DNA of 6,756 bases from JBJHBY01 sp050485745. Lineage in GTDB: Bacteria; Pseudomonadota; Gammaproteobacteria; Pseudomonadales; CAMLJR01. The stretch's first letter is position 1. Every line of letters starts with the position of its first letter. A program made the translations under genes and the position numbers. The stretch covers positions 1 through 6,756 of the forward strand of contig JBJHBY010000199.1 in assembly GCA_050485745.1 (NCBI GenBank). The letters are read 5' to 3'. Of the stretch, positions 1-5,660 are shown piece after piece. The notes under the pieces were generated by a model that had not been told where the DNA came from, did no database searches, and saw only the letters and a program-made list of their open reading frames with translations.

Positions 1-452
1 GCGCGGTCTTCGTCATGCCCTGGGCCAGCGGCAGCCTGGTGGGAACCACGGAAACGGAGGTCGCAAGCGCCGACGCCCCGGCGCCCACGGCAGCGGAGAT
101 CGACTACCTGAGGGAGGCGGTCAGCGCTTACTTTCCCGATGCCGACACCACTCCGACCGCGGCTTTTGCCGGAGTGCGGGTACTGCCCGGCGAGGGTGGC
201 AGTGCCTTCCGCCGCCCGCGGGATACCGTGTTGCTGCCGGACGATCCGCGGCAACCCCGCCTGCTCAGTATCTACGGCGGCAAGCTGACGACCTATCGCC
301 ATACCGCGGAGCGCGCCCTGCAACTGCTGCGTCCCGGCCTGGGCCCTCGCAGCGCCCGGGCGGACACACGCCAGCTGCACCTCGCCCCGGTTGCCGCGAA
401 CACCGGCGGGCAGCCCGCGATACTCGACCAGGGAGCCCGGGACCATGACTGA
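1..452 (+). CDS. FAD-dependent glycerol-3-phosphate dehydrogenase-like protein, 3' part
   Basis: The reading frame is already open at the window edge (first full codon at 3), so the N-terminal FAD-binding half lies outside. The visible part begins with residues reading AVFVMPWASGSLVGTTE, the inner core of GlpD-type flavoproteins. It continues through a G-V-R-V-L-P stretch to SIYGGKLTTYRHTAE, a hallmark of the GlpD/GlpO family. Known members oxidise sn-glycerol-3-phosphate to dihydroxyacetone phosphate and pass electrons to quinone or oxygen. After KLTTYR only about 50 residues remain, so the long C-terminal helical domain of E. coli GlpD is absent. This matches a short subfamily of such oxidoreductases or a C-terminal truncation. 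The exact substrate is therefore uncertain and no symbol is given. The stop overlaps the start of the downstream GGDEF gene (ATGACTGA), which suggests translational coupling. Confidence 0.85.
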   Translation, partial: AVFVMPWASGSLVGTTETEVASADAPAPTAAEIDYLREAVSAYFPDADTTPTAAFAGVRVLPGEGGSAFRRPRDTVLLPDDPRQPRLLSIYGGKLTTYRHTAERALQLLRPGLGPRSARADTRQLHLAPVAANTGGQPAILDQGARDHD

Positions 453-1584
453 ATCCTGGCTGTTCCGACTGCTCGACTGGTTCGCCCGGCCGCGCTTTGG
501 TGACGACCCGGACCAGCTGGCCCTCGCACGCACGGTGGTGGGCGTGCCACTCGCCCAGGCAACCACCATCATCATCAGCGGTCTGCTGGTGGGCATTGCC
601 GGCGCCTTCGGGCAGAACTGGGAGGCCGTCGCCGCGATGCTCCTGTTCGGCTCCCTGCAGATCGGCATGATCCTCCTGTTGCGCCATGCCGGCCCGCTCT
701 GGCTCTACGTCCACCTGGTCATGGCCCTGTCCCTGCTGGTGGTGTTCGGCGGTGTGTTTTTCACCGGGGGACCACGCCTCGCGGGCTCGCAGCAGCTGAC
801 GGTGATCCTGCCGGTGCTGGCCTTCTTCCTGGCCGGACTGCGCGGCGGCCTCGCCTGGGCCGGCGTGGTGATTCTGGTACAGGGGGTGCTGTTCTGGCTG
901 GATTTGGCCGGCTTTGATTTTCCCCAGCTGCAGACGGAGGCCGCGGACGATATCTCCATCCTCAGTAACTGGAGCGTCGCCATGGTCTCCCTGCTGGCGA
1001 TCCTGGTGCTGTTCGAGAGCAATCGCCGACGCCTGCAACGCCAGCGCGACCTGGAGCGCGAGCGCTATCGCTACCTCGCCACCCACGACAGCCTCACCCG
1101 GCTGGCGAGCCGCGCGCTGTTCGAGACGCGCCTGCGCGAGGCGATCCAGTCCTGCGGACCCCGGCAGCGCGTCCTGCTCCTGTACCTGGACCTGAACGAT
1201 TTCAAGCCGATCAATGACCGCTGGGGGCATGCCACGGGGGACCGGGTACTGGCGATTGTCGGCGCGCGCCTGCAGGCCATGACCCGCGAGCGCGATCTGG
1301 TCGCCCGCCTGGGCGGCGATGAATTCGCCCTGCTCTACCAGCAGTTGTCACCCGAGGCCAGCGTGCCGGCCCTCTGCGAGGCGGTGCAGAACAAGCTGAG
1401 CCAGCCCATCCACCTCTACGGGCAGCAGTTCAGTATCAGCTGCAGCATCGGCGCGGCCCTGTATCCCGATCACGCTGCCGACGCGGAGCAGCTCTGGCAT
1501 CGCGCCGACACCGCCATGTACGCCGCCAAGCGACGGCAATGCGGGCAGTACATCTGGAGCGCGGCAGACACCGCCACGCCCTGA
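445..1584 (+). CDS. Membrane-anchored diguanylate cyclase (GGDEF domain)
   Basis: Predicted 379-aa inner-membrane protein that makes cyclic di-GMP from two GTP. Residues about 32-190 contain five or six hydrophobic segments (near 32-52, 60-80, 86-106, 118-153 and 172-190), an uncharacterised membrane sensory module. A basic, charged linker (191-208) leads into a full GGDEF domain from the HDSLTRLASR motif at 214. The metal/substrate segment LDLNDFKPIND is at 248-258, the intact active-site GGDEF at 290-294 and the inhibitory I-site RERD at 281-284, exactly five residues upstream. The protein should therefore be catalytically active and feedback-inhibited by c-di-GMP. No EAL or HD-GYP domain follows. 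The ATG at 445 is chosen over an in-frame ATG at 391 because the longer form would run deep into the upstream gene, while 445 has GGGAG at 431-435 and gives the 8-nt ATGACTGA overlap. The input signal is unknown. Confidence 0.93.
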   Translation: MTESWLFRLLDWFARPRFGDDPDQLALARTVVGVPLAQATTIIISGLLVGIAGAFGQNWEAVAAMLLFGSLQIGMILLLRHAGPLWLYVHLVMALSLLVVFGGVFFTGGPRLAGSQQLTVILPVLAFFLAGLRGGLAWAGVVILVQGVLFWLDLAGFDFPQLQTEAADDISILSNWSVAMVSLLAILVLFESNRRRLQRQRDLERERYRYLATHDSLTRLASRALFETRLREAIQSCGPRQRVLLLYLDLNDFKPINDRWGHATGDRVLAIVGARLQAMTRERDLVARLGGDEFALLYQQLSPEASVPALCEAVQNKLSQPIHLYGQQFSISCSIGAALYPDHAADAEQLWHRADTAMYAAKRRQCGQYIWSAADTATP

Positions 1585-1612
1585 ACGCCTGAACCGGGCC
1601 CCGTGCAAGTGA

Positions 1613-2587
1613 TCAGAAGCGAAAGGTCTCGCCGACGATCTGCTCGGAGAGCTGCCAGAGCCGTTCCGCGGCCTCTTCGTCACGCGCGTAAGCGCGGTAG
1701 CCCTTCTCCGCTCCTGCGGCGCCGGACGCTTCCTCCGCGGCGATATTGCAGTCCTCCAGATACAGGCCACCACGCCCTTCAAGATCAGCGCTGGTGGCCG
1801 CCCAGACGCTGGTCGCGGCGCCAGCGGGCATCGACTTGAAGGTGAAACCACCGCGCCCCAGGCCACCGCTGGTGAGCATCTTCACGTCTTCCTCGGTGAT
1901 ATGCCGGCCCAGCTCCGTGAGAATGGCACCGGGGTGCACCGCATTGGCGGTCACGGTCGGCGCCAGGCGGCGGTTCAGCGCCAGGGAGAAGAGAATATTG
2001 GCCGTCTTGGACTGGCCATAGGCCAGCCACTTGTCGTAAGGCTCATGCTCGAAGTGCGGGTCATCGAACCGGATCGCCGAGTAACGATGGCCCGCGGAGC
2101 TCAGATTGACCACCCGCGCAGGCGCCCCGGCACGCAGCGCCGGCACCAGGCGGCAGGTCCAGAGGAAATGGCCAATGTGATTGGTGCCAAACTGCATCTC
2201 ACAGCCCTCGCGGGTGCGCTGCAGCGGGCAGGCCATGACACCGGCATTGTTGATCAGCCGGTGAATCACCGGGTGACGCGACTGCAGGGTATCCGTGGCG
2301 CGGCGAATGCTGTCCAGGTCCGCAAGGTCAAGGGCCAGGAACTCCAGTCGCGCCCCGGGAACGCTATCGCGAATGCCGGCCATCGCCGCTTCGGTCTTGC
2401 CCTGATCGCGCGCCGCCATCACCACCTCGGCGCCGGCCGCCGCCAGCGCCCGGCAGGTTTCGATACCCAGGCCCGCCGAGGCGCCGGTGACCACAAACAG
2501 CTGTCCATCCAGCTTCTTGCCTGCCAGTACCTCGTCCGTGGTGCTGTGCTCGCCAAACCCCGAATGACCCGATGCCTCTGCCGTCAT
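1613..2587 (-). CDS. SDR family NAD(P)-dependent oxidoreductase (WWOX/retinol dehydrogenase-like)
   Basis: 324-aa classical-type short-chain dehydrogenase/reductase, cytosolic, with no signal peptide. The Rossmann glycine motif TGASAGLG is at 34-41. The second strand ends in AAR (58-60), where a basic residue usually favours NADP(H). NNAG is at 113-116, the catalytic Ser lies in NLSSAGH (161-167), and the catalytic pair is Y190 and K194 in YGQSK. HPG (218-220) is also present. An N-terminal lead of about 27 residues with TTDEVLAGKKLDG resembles the start of WWOX, RDH11-14 and protochlorophyllide-reductase-like SDRs, and the length fits that group. The start is supported by AGGAGA (2595-2600 on the minus strand) 7 nt from the ATG. 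It is convergent with the diguanylate cyclase gene (28-nt gap) and divergent from the PPOX-like gene. The substrate cannot be read from sequence; lipophilic alcohols, aldehydes or ketones are typical of the group. Confidence 0.93.
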   Translation of the reverse strand: MTAEASGHSGFGEHSTTDEVLAGKKLDGQLFVVTGASAGLGIETCRALAAAGAEVVMAARDQGKTEAAMAGIRDSVPGARLEFLALDLADLDSIRRATDTLQSRHPVIHRLINNAGVMACPLQRTREGCEMQFGTNHIGHFLWTCRLVPALRAGAPARVVNLSSAGHRYSAIRFDDPHFEHEPYDKWLAYGQSKTANILFSLALNRRLAPTVTANAVHPGAILTELGRHITEEDVKMLTSGGLGRGGFTFKSMPAGAATSVWAATSADLEGRGGLYLEDCNIAAEEASGAAGAEKGYRAYARDEEAAERLWQLSEQIVGETFRF

Positions 2588-2601
2588 GACGCCCTCTCCT
2601 G

Positions 2602-2841
2602 TTATCCACCGTGCCGGACCAACCGCCGCGGCACTTCAATATTAACCTCGCATACATCGGCCTTCGACCCATGGCCGGCACATGGAGGTGCCGCCGACGG
2701 GCGCTGCCCGGTCGCGAGCCCATGAAATACCAGAAATTCCGCGCAATTGCGTAGTATTTCAAGGGCGACAATCAAACCGATCAGGACGATCGATTTGATT
2801 GCCAGGTCAAGGCACCGGATTGTGACGGCAAAGCCACCCAT
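2602..2841 (-). CDS. Possible small single-TM protein (doubtful)
   Basis: A 79-aa open frame starts at an ATG (complement of 2839-2841) and ends 14 nt before the SDR start. Its residues about 14-30 (AIKSIVLIGLIVALEIL) would form one hydrophobic helix, followed by a polar, Arg/Pro/Gly-rich tail with no recognisable domain. Against it: no Shine-Dalgarno precedes the ATG, the hydrophobic segment is encoded by the 2769-2801 inverted repeat and the neighbouring AT-richer DNA, and the tail reads like translated non-coding GC-rich DNA. It is listed because its position just upstream of the SDR on the same strand would suit a leader or partner gene. It may equally be chance. Confidence 0.15.
   Translation of the reverse strand: MGGFAVTIRCLDLAIKSIVLIGLIVALEILRNCAEFLVFHGLATGQRPSAAPPCAGHGSKADVCEVNIEVPRRLVRHGG
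2723..2761. repeat. 8-bp inverted repeat with nested palindrome, possible operator
   Basis: TGAAATAC (2723-2730) and GTATTTCA (2754-2761) are perfect complements 23 nt apart. Inside lies the perfect 10-bp palindrome CGCAATTGCG (2742-2751). The dyads are not exactly co-centred. Such palindromes in a divergent intergenic region are often regulator-binding sites. No regulator gene is present in the window, so the function is inferred only. Confidence 0.4.
2769..2801. repeat. 14-bp inverted repeat with 5-nt loop
   Basis: The left arm CAATCAAACCGATC (2769-2782) pairs with the right arm GATCGATTTGATTG (2788-2801) at 13 of 14 positions (C2777/A2793 mismatched), around the loop AGGAC (2783-2787). 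No T-run follows on either strand, so it is not a typical intrinsic terminator. An operator or a structured leader is more plausible. It lies 131 nt upstream of the PPOX-like start and 181 nt upstream of the SDR start. Confidence 0.55.
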
Positions 2842-2875
2842 GCGACAAGTCAGCGAGGGGTCACAGCGGGGGGTC

Positions 2876-2905
2876 GTGACAAGAGCAGCGCGAAACCGCC
2901 ACAAT
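2876..2905 (+). promoter_or_regulatory. Candidate sigma70 promoter of the PPOX-like/SnoaL-like pair
   Basis: GTGACA at 2876-2881 matches TTGACA at five of six bases, and CACAAT at 2900-2905 matches TATAAT at four of six, with an 18-nt spacer. A start site would fall near 2911-2913, inside the left arm of the hairpin at 2905-2926, giving a leader of only about 20 nt. Assigned by eye; weak. Confidence 0.3.
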
Positions 2906-2926
2906 GCTCCCTCCACAGAGGGAGCA
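2905..2926 (+). promoter_or_regulatory. Perfect hairpin enclosing the Shine-Dalgarno of the PPOX-like gene
   Basis: TGCTCCCTC (2905-2913) and GAGGGAGCA (2918-2926) are perfect complements around a CACA loop. The right arm contains the whole Shine-Dalgarno GAGGGAG (2918-2924), 7 nt before the ATG at 2932. If transcribed in full, this 9-bp GC-rich stem would hide the ribosome-binding site. If transcription starts inside the left arm, the palindrome could instead act as a DNA operator over the start site. Confidence 0.6.
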
Positions 2927-2931
2927 CACCC

Positions 2932-3351
2932 ATGACACATTGGCTGCAGCATCGCTACCTGCTGCTGGGCACCCGACGCCGCGACGGCCGTATGGTCGAT
3001 ACGCCGGTCTGGTTTGCCCTTGAGGATGGTGTGTTCTACCTGTTCTCGAACGCCAACGCCGGCAAGGTGAAGCGCCTGCGCAATTTCGACAGCGCACGCA
3101 TCACACCCTGCACGGTGACCGGCAAGCCGCTGGGAGCGGCGCAGCCCGCCCGAGCCCACCTGCTGGAGGACCCTGCGGACCAGGAGCGGGCGCTAAATGC
3201 CCTGCGCCGCCGCTACGGCTGGCAGATGTGGATGGTCGATGCCGGCGCACGCCTGAGCGGCCGCTTTCACCAGCGCGCCTGTATTGCCGTGGTCCCCGAA
3301 ACCGACACCGATTCACCGGGAGGAACACACCATGCCGCTATCGACCGCTGA
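2932..3351 (+). CDS. PPOX-like flavin-type split-barrel protein
   Basis: 139-aa cytosolic protein of the pyridoxamine 5'-phosphate oxidase-like split-barrel group, closest by eye to proteins annotated as PPOX-class F420-dependent oxidoreductases. The diagnostic order is present: RYLLLGTRRRDGR (8-20), VDTPVWFALEDGVFYL (22-37), AGKVKRLRNF (43-52), then ITPCTVTGKPLG (57-68). The RRRDG turn and KVKRL segment are typical cofactor-phosphate contacts in this fold. F420 synthesis is uncommon in Gammaproteobacteria, so FMN or another cofactor is equally possible; the substrate is unknown. The ATG at 2932 fits the usual family N-terminus and has GAGGGAG 7 nt upstream, but that signal lies in a hairpin. 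The last roughly 16 residues (polar, ending HHAAIDR) are encoded by DNA that also carries the next gene's ribosome-binding site and start, so this tail is probably not part of the fold. It forms an operon with the SnoaL-like gene. Confidence 0.88.
   Translation: MTHWLQHRYLLLGTRRRDGRMVDTPVWFALEDGVFYLFSNANAGKVKRLRNFDSARITPCTVTGKPLGAAQPARAHLLEDPADQERALNALRRRYGWQMWMVDAGARLSGRFHQRACIAVVPETDTDSPGGTHHAAIDR
3318..3324 (+). promoter_or_regulatory. Shine-Dalgarno fixing the SnoaL-like start
   Basis: GGGAGGA stands 7 nt before the ATG at 3332, inside the end of the upstream coding region. It decides this start over the in-frame ATG at 3284, which would overlap the upstream gene by 68 nt. Confidence 0.75.
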
Positions 3352-3721
3352 TCGCATCGCCATCCAGGACGTGCTGGTGCGCTACACCCATGCCCTGGAC
3401 TACGGCGACATCGACCGCATGCCGGAGCTGTGGACACCGGACTGCCACTTTCAGGCGGACCAGCCGGAACTCGACCTGCGGGGCATCGATGAATTGATCG
3501 GCTTCTTTCGGCGCACGGTCTCGACCCTGCCCGATGTGCGTCATGTGGTCAGCAACATCTATGCGGAGGCTGCGGGCAGCAAACGTGCAATACAGCGCGC
3601 GTATCTGCAGATCGTGGACTTCCGCAACCAGAAGCTGATCGCCGGCGGCCGCTATCAGGATGAACTGGTGAAGACGCCCCAGGGCTGGCGTATCGAGAAG
3701 CGCCGTTTCATCGCGGGCTGA
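3332..3721 (+). CDS. SnoaL-like / NTF2-like fold protein
   Basis: 129-aa protein of the SnoaL-like domain family (NTF2 cone fold). Family features are in order: an N-terminal helix with DRIAIQDVLVRYTHALDYGD (7-26), LWTPDCHF (33-40), LRGIDELIGFF (49-59), the conserved RHVVSN (70-75), then GGRYQDELVKTPQGWRIEKR (105-124), the usual terminal sheet. Members include polyketide cyclases, ketosteroid-isomerase-like enzymes, dehydratases and non-catalytic binding proteins. Y18, D23, H71 and D110 lie in the usual pocket-lining positions, but the reaction cannot be inferred. It overlaps the PPOX-like gene by 20 nt, so it is presumably co-transcribed and coupled. It converges on phaC with a 10-nt gap and no visible terminator. 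Confidence 0.88.
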   Translation: MPLSTADRIAIQDVLVRYTHALDYGDIDRMPELWTPDCHFQADQPELDLRGIDELIGFFRRTVSTLPDVRHVVSNIYAEAAGSKRAIQRAYLQIVDFRNQKLIAGGRYQDELVKTPQGWRIEKRRFIAG

Positions 3722-3731
3722 AGCGCCAGGC

Positions 3732-5564
3732 TTACGCGGCCCGGGGCGTGCCGGCTGCCCCGGCATCCGCCAGATCGAGGCGCCGCCGCACGTAGCGCCC
3801 CGGTGCGGGTTCAATGACGTCCTCATCCCTCGGCACCCGCGCCGGCACCCGCTCTCCATCCTGAACCTGCTGCCATGCGACCCAGTCCGGCCACCAGCTG
3901 CCCTCCACCTTGAAGGCCCCATCCAGCCAGTCCATTGGAGCTTCCTCATTGCGGGGGTTGATATAGTGGTAGTACTTGCCCGCCGCTGGCGGATTGACCA
4001 CGCCGGCGATATGCCCCGAACCTGACAGCACGAAGCGCACCTCGCCGGACTGGCGCCGGGTCACGGCGTAGGCCGACTGCCAGCTGGCGATATGATCCCG
4101 GTCTGTCGCCAGGGCATAGGTGGGCGTTGTCACCCGGGAAAGGTCAATACGCCGACCCGCCAGTTCCATGCCACCGTCACGCATCAGGCCATTGCGCAGG
4201 TGCAGTTCGCGCAGCACAAAGCGATGGGTCGCCGCGGGCACATTGGTGTTGTCAGTGTTCCAGTGCAGCAGGTCGAAGGGCGCAGGGCGCTCGCCACGCA
4301 GGTAGTTCTGCACATAGTAGTTCCAGAACAGCTCGTTCTCCTTGAGCAGGTTGAAGCCGGCGGACATCAATCGCCCGTCGAGATAACCCTGCAACTGCAA
4401 CTGCCGCTCCACCCCGCGCACGCTGATGTCATCGATCAGCACGCCCATGTCTCCGGGATTGCTGAAATCGATACTGGTGGCCAGATACGTCGCCGAACGG
4501 AAGGGCTGCTCACCGCCACCCGCCGCACACCAGGCCTGCGTGCTGGCCAGCAGCGCCCCGCCCAGGCAGTAACCGATACCGGCCACCTGCGCTTCACCGG
4601 TGATTTCGCGGATGCGCGTACAGGCGGCCAGCACCCCCTGCTGCATGTAGTCGTCGAACCCGGTATCCCGGTAGGAAGCGTCGGGGTTGACCCAGGAAAT
4701 CATGAACACCGTGTGACCGGTCTCGACCAGATAGCGTACAAAGCTGTTTTCGGGGCTGAGGTCCAGTACGTAATACTTGTTGATCCAGGAGGGCACGATC
4801 AGTACCGGAACACGGCCGACATCCGGGGTCTCCGGTGCGTACTGAATCAATTGCATCAACCGGTTTTCGGCGACCACCTGACCGGGTGTGGCGGCGAGAT
4901 CCACACCCAGTTCAAAGGCCTGGGGCCGGCTCATACAGATATTGAGAATGCGGGCACTGTGGCTCTTGTCCTCGGCCATCATCTTCATCCCCTGCACCAG
5001 GTTCGCCCCGCGGGAGTCCAGGGTACGCTGCAGGATCTCGGGGTTGGTCATGGGAAAATTCGACGGCGCCAGCGCGTTGCAGGCCTGCCGAACCACATAC
5101 CCCAGGCGCGCGCGACGGCGCTCGTCCAGGCCTTCCAGCGCCTCGACACTGCTGCCCAGACACTCCGTCGCCAGCAGGTAGGACTGCTTGATGAAATCGA
5201 ACAGGGGGTTCTCGTTCCAGGCATCGTCGCTGAAGCGGCGGTCACCCACCCTGGGGCGGATCACCGGCTCAATGTCTTCTTCGCCGCACAGCTTCAGAAC
5301 AAAGTTGTGATAGAGCTGCAGCTGCCGCTGCCAGTGCTCCAGTTGTTGCTGCAGCAGTTTCTCGGGAGCACGGCTCGCGCCCTCGAACACATTGTTGCAG
5401 CACTCGGCCACCGCCTCGAAAGTCAGATCCGGAGACTCACCACGATCGATTACATCCAGCCAGTCCGAAGCCAGTGACTGCTGGAACTGACAGACGCTGT
5501 CAATCAACTGCGACAGTAGTCCCTGGGTATCACCCATGCTGTCATCTGCCCTGGCGCTATCCAT
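3732..5564 (-). CDS. phaC: Class I-type poly(3-hydroxyalkanoate) synthase PhaC
   Basis: 610-aa polymerase that joins (R)-3-hydroxyacyl-CoA units into PHA, releasing CoA at the granule surface. The length matches class I synthases (around 590 aa). The N-terminal part (about 20-210) has the PhaC_N hallmarks NPLFDFIKQSYLL (119-131) and NFPMTNPEILQ (169-179). The alpha/beta-hydrolase core includes VPVLIVPSWINKYYVLDL (252-269) and the modified lipase box GYCLGG with nucleophile C333. The catalytic Asp is D490 in TDRDHI (followed by H491, as usual) and the catalytic His is H518 in SGSGHIAG. The D-to-H spacing of 28 equals that of the Cupriavidus necator enzyme (D480/H508). Start choice is uncertain: the ATG at 5564 and another nine codons later (5537) are both preceded only by weak G-rich sequence. 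It lies 96 nt downstream of the phasin gene on the same strand and is probably part of its operon. Confidence 0.97.
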   Translation of the reverse strand: MDSARADDSMGDTQGLLSQLIDSVCQFQQSLASDWLDVIDRGESPDLTFEAVAECCNNVFEGASRAPEKLLQQQLEHWQRQLQLYHNFVLKLCGEEDIEPVIRPRVGDRRFSDDAWNENPLFDFIKQSYLLATECLGSSVEALEGLDERRRARLGYVVRQACNALAPSNFPMTNPEILQRTLDSRGANLVQGMKMMAEDKSHSARILNICMSRPQAFELGVDLAATPGQVVAENRLMQLIQYAPETPDVGRVPVLIVPSWINKYYVLDLSPENSFVRYLVETGHTVFMISWVNPDASYRDTGFDDYMQQGVLAACTRIREITGEAQVAGIGYCLGGALLASTQAWCAAGGGEQPFRSATYLATSIDFSNPGDMGVLIDDISVRGVERQLQLQGYLDGRLMSAGFNLLKENELFWNYYVQNYLRGERPAPFDLLHWNTDNTNVPAATHRFVLRELHLRNGLMRDGGMELAGRRIDLSRVTTPTYALATDRDHIASWQSAYAVTRRQSGEVRFVLSGSGHIAGVVNPPAAGKYYHYINPRNEEAPMDWLDGAFKVEGSWWPDWVAWQQVQDGERVPARVPRDEDVIEPAPGRYVRRRLDLADAGAAGTPRAA

Positions 5565-5585
5565 GGGTCAGGCCCCCGCGTTTCG

Positions 5586-5611
5586 ACTGGTGTGCATCAC
5601 TGGTGTGTATC
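5586..5611. repeat. Tandem 13-bp direct repeat in the phasin-phaC spacer
   Basis: ACTGGTGTGCATC (5586-5598) is followed directly by ACTGGTGTGTATC (5599-5611), identical at 12 of 13 positions. It lies 22-47 nt upstream of the annotated phaC start. It could be a binding site for a dimeric regulator, a mini-satellite or chance; no regulator is visible. Confidence 0.5.
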
Positions 5612-5616
5612 AATGT

Positions 5617-5647
5617 GCCCGCGGCGCGCCCACAGGGCGCCGCGGGC
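5617..5647 (-). promoter_or_regulatory. Intercistronic GC-rich hairpin between phasin and phaC
   Basis: GCCCGCGGCGC (5617-5627) and GCGCCGCGGGC (5637-5647) are perfect 11-bp complements around a 9-nt loop. In the direction of transcription it follows the phasin stop by 13 nt and precedes phaC by 52 nt. No T-run follows, so it is not a standard intrinsic terminator. Such stems often stabilise the upstream message or partly attenuate read-through, which would suit a phasin made in excess over the synthase; that role is inferred. Confidence 0.55.
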
Positions 5648-5660
5648 GCCACCTCCGGAC

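Larger units (their letters stand above)
2588..2931. other. Divergent intergenic region with several inverted repeats
   Basis: This 344-nt stretch separates the minus-strand SDR from the plus-strand PPOX-like gene and should hold both promoters. It contains the SDR ribosome-binding site (2595-2600), a TGAAATAC/GTATTTCA inverted repeat with a nested CGCAATTGCG palindrome (2723-2761), a 14-bp inverted repeat with one mismatch (2769-2801), a candidate sigma70-type promoter (2876-2905) and a 9-bp hairpin over the PPOX-like gene's Shine-Dalgarno (2905-2926). A short minus-strand reading frame (2602-2841) also crosses it. No good promoter could be assigned to the SDR by eye. Confidence 0.6.

Noticed and set aside
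265..1230. 321-codon open frame on the minus strand opposite the cyclase
   Set aside because: It is antisense to a well-supported GGDEF gene, and its product is Gln/Arg/Gly-rich with no domain, typical of shadow frames in GC-rich DNA.
1901..2725. 274-codon plus-strand frame opposite the SDR
   Set aside because: The SDR motifs (TGASAGLG, NNAG, YGQSK) are all on the minus strand; this frame is Arg/Gln-rich shadow sequence.
2821..2881. TGTGAC / GTCACA half-sites suggesting a CRP site
   Set aside because: The half-sites are about 33 nt apart rather than the 6 nt expected, so they do not form a CRP operator.
4092..5477. 461-codon plus-strand frame opposite phaC
   Set aside because: phaC has intact catalytic residues on the other strand; the plus-strand product has low-complexity His/Gln/Arg content and no recognisable motif.
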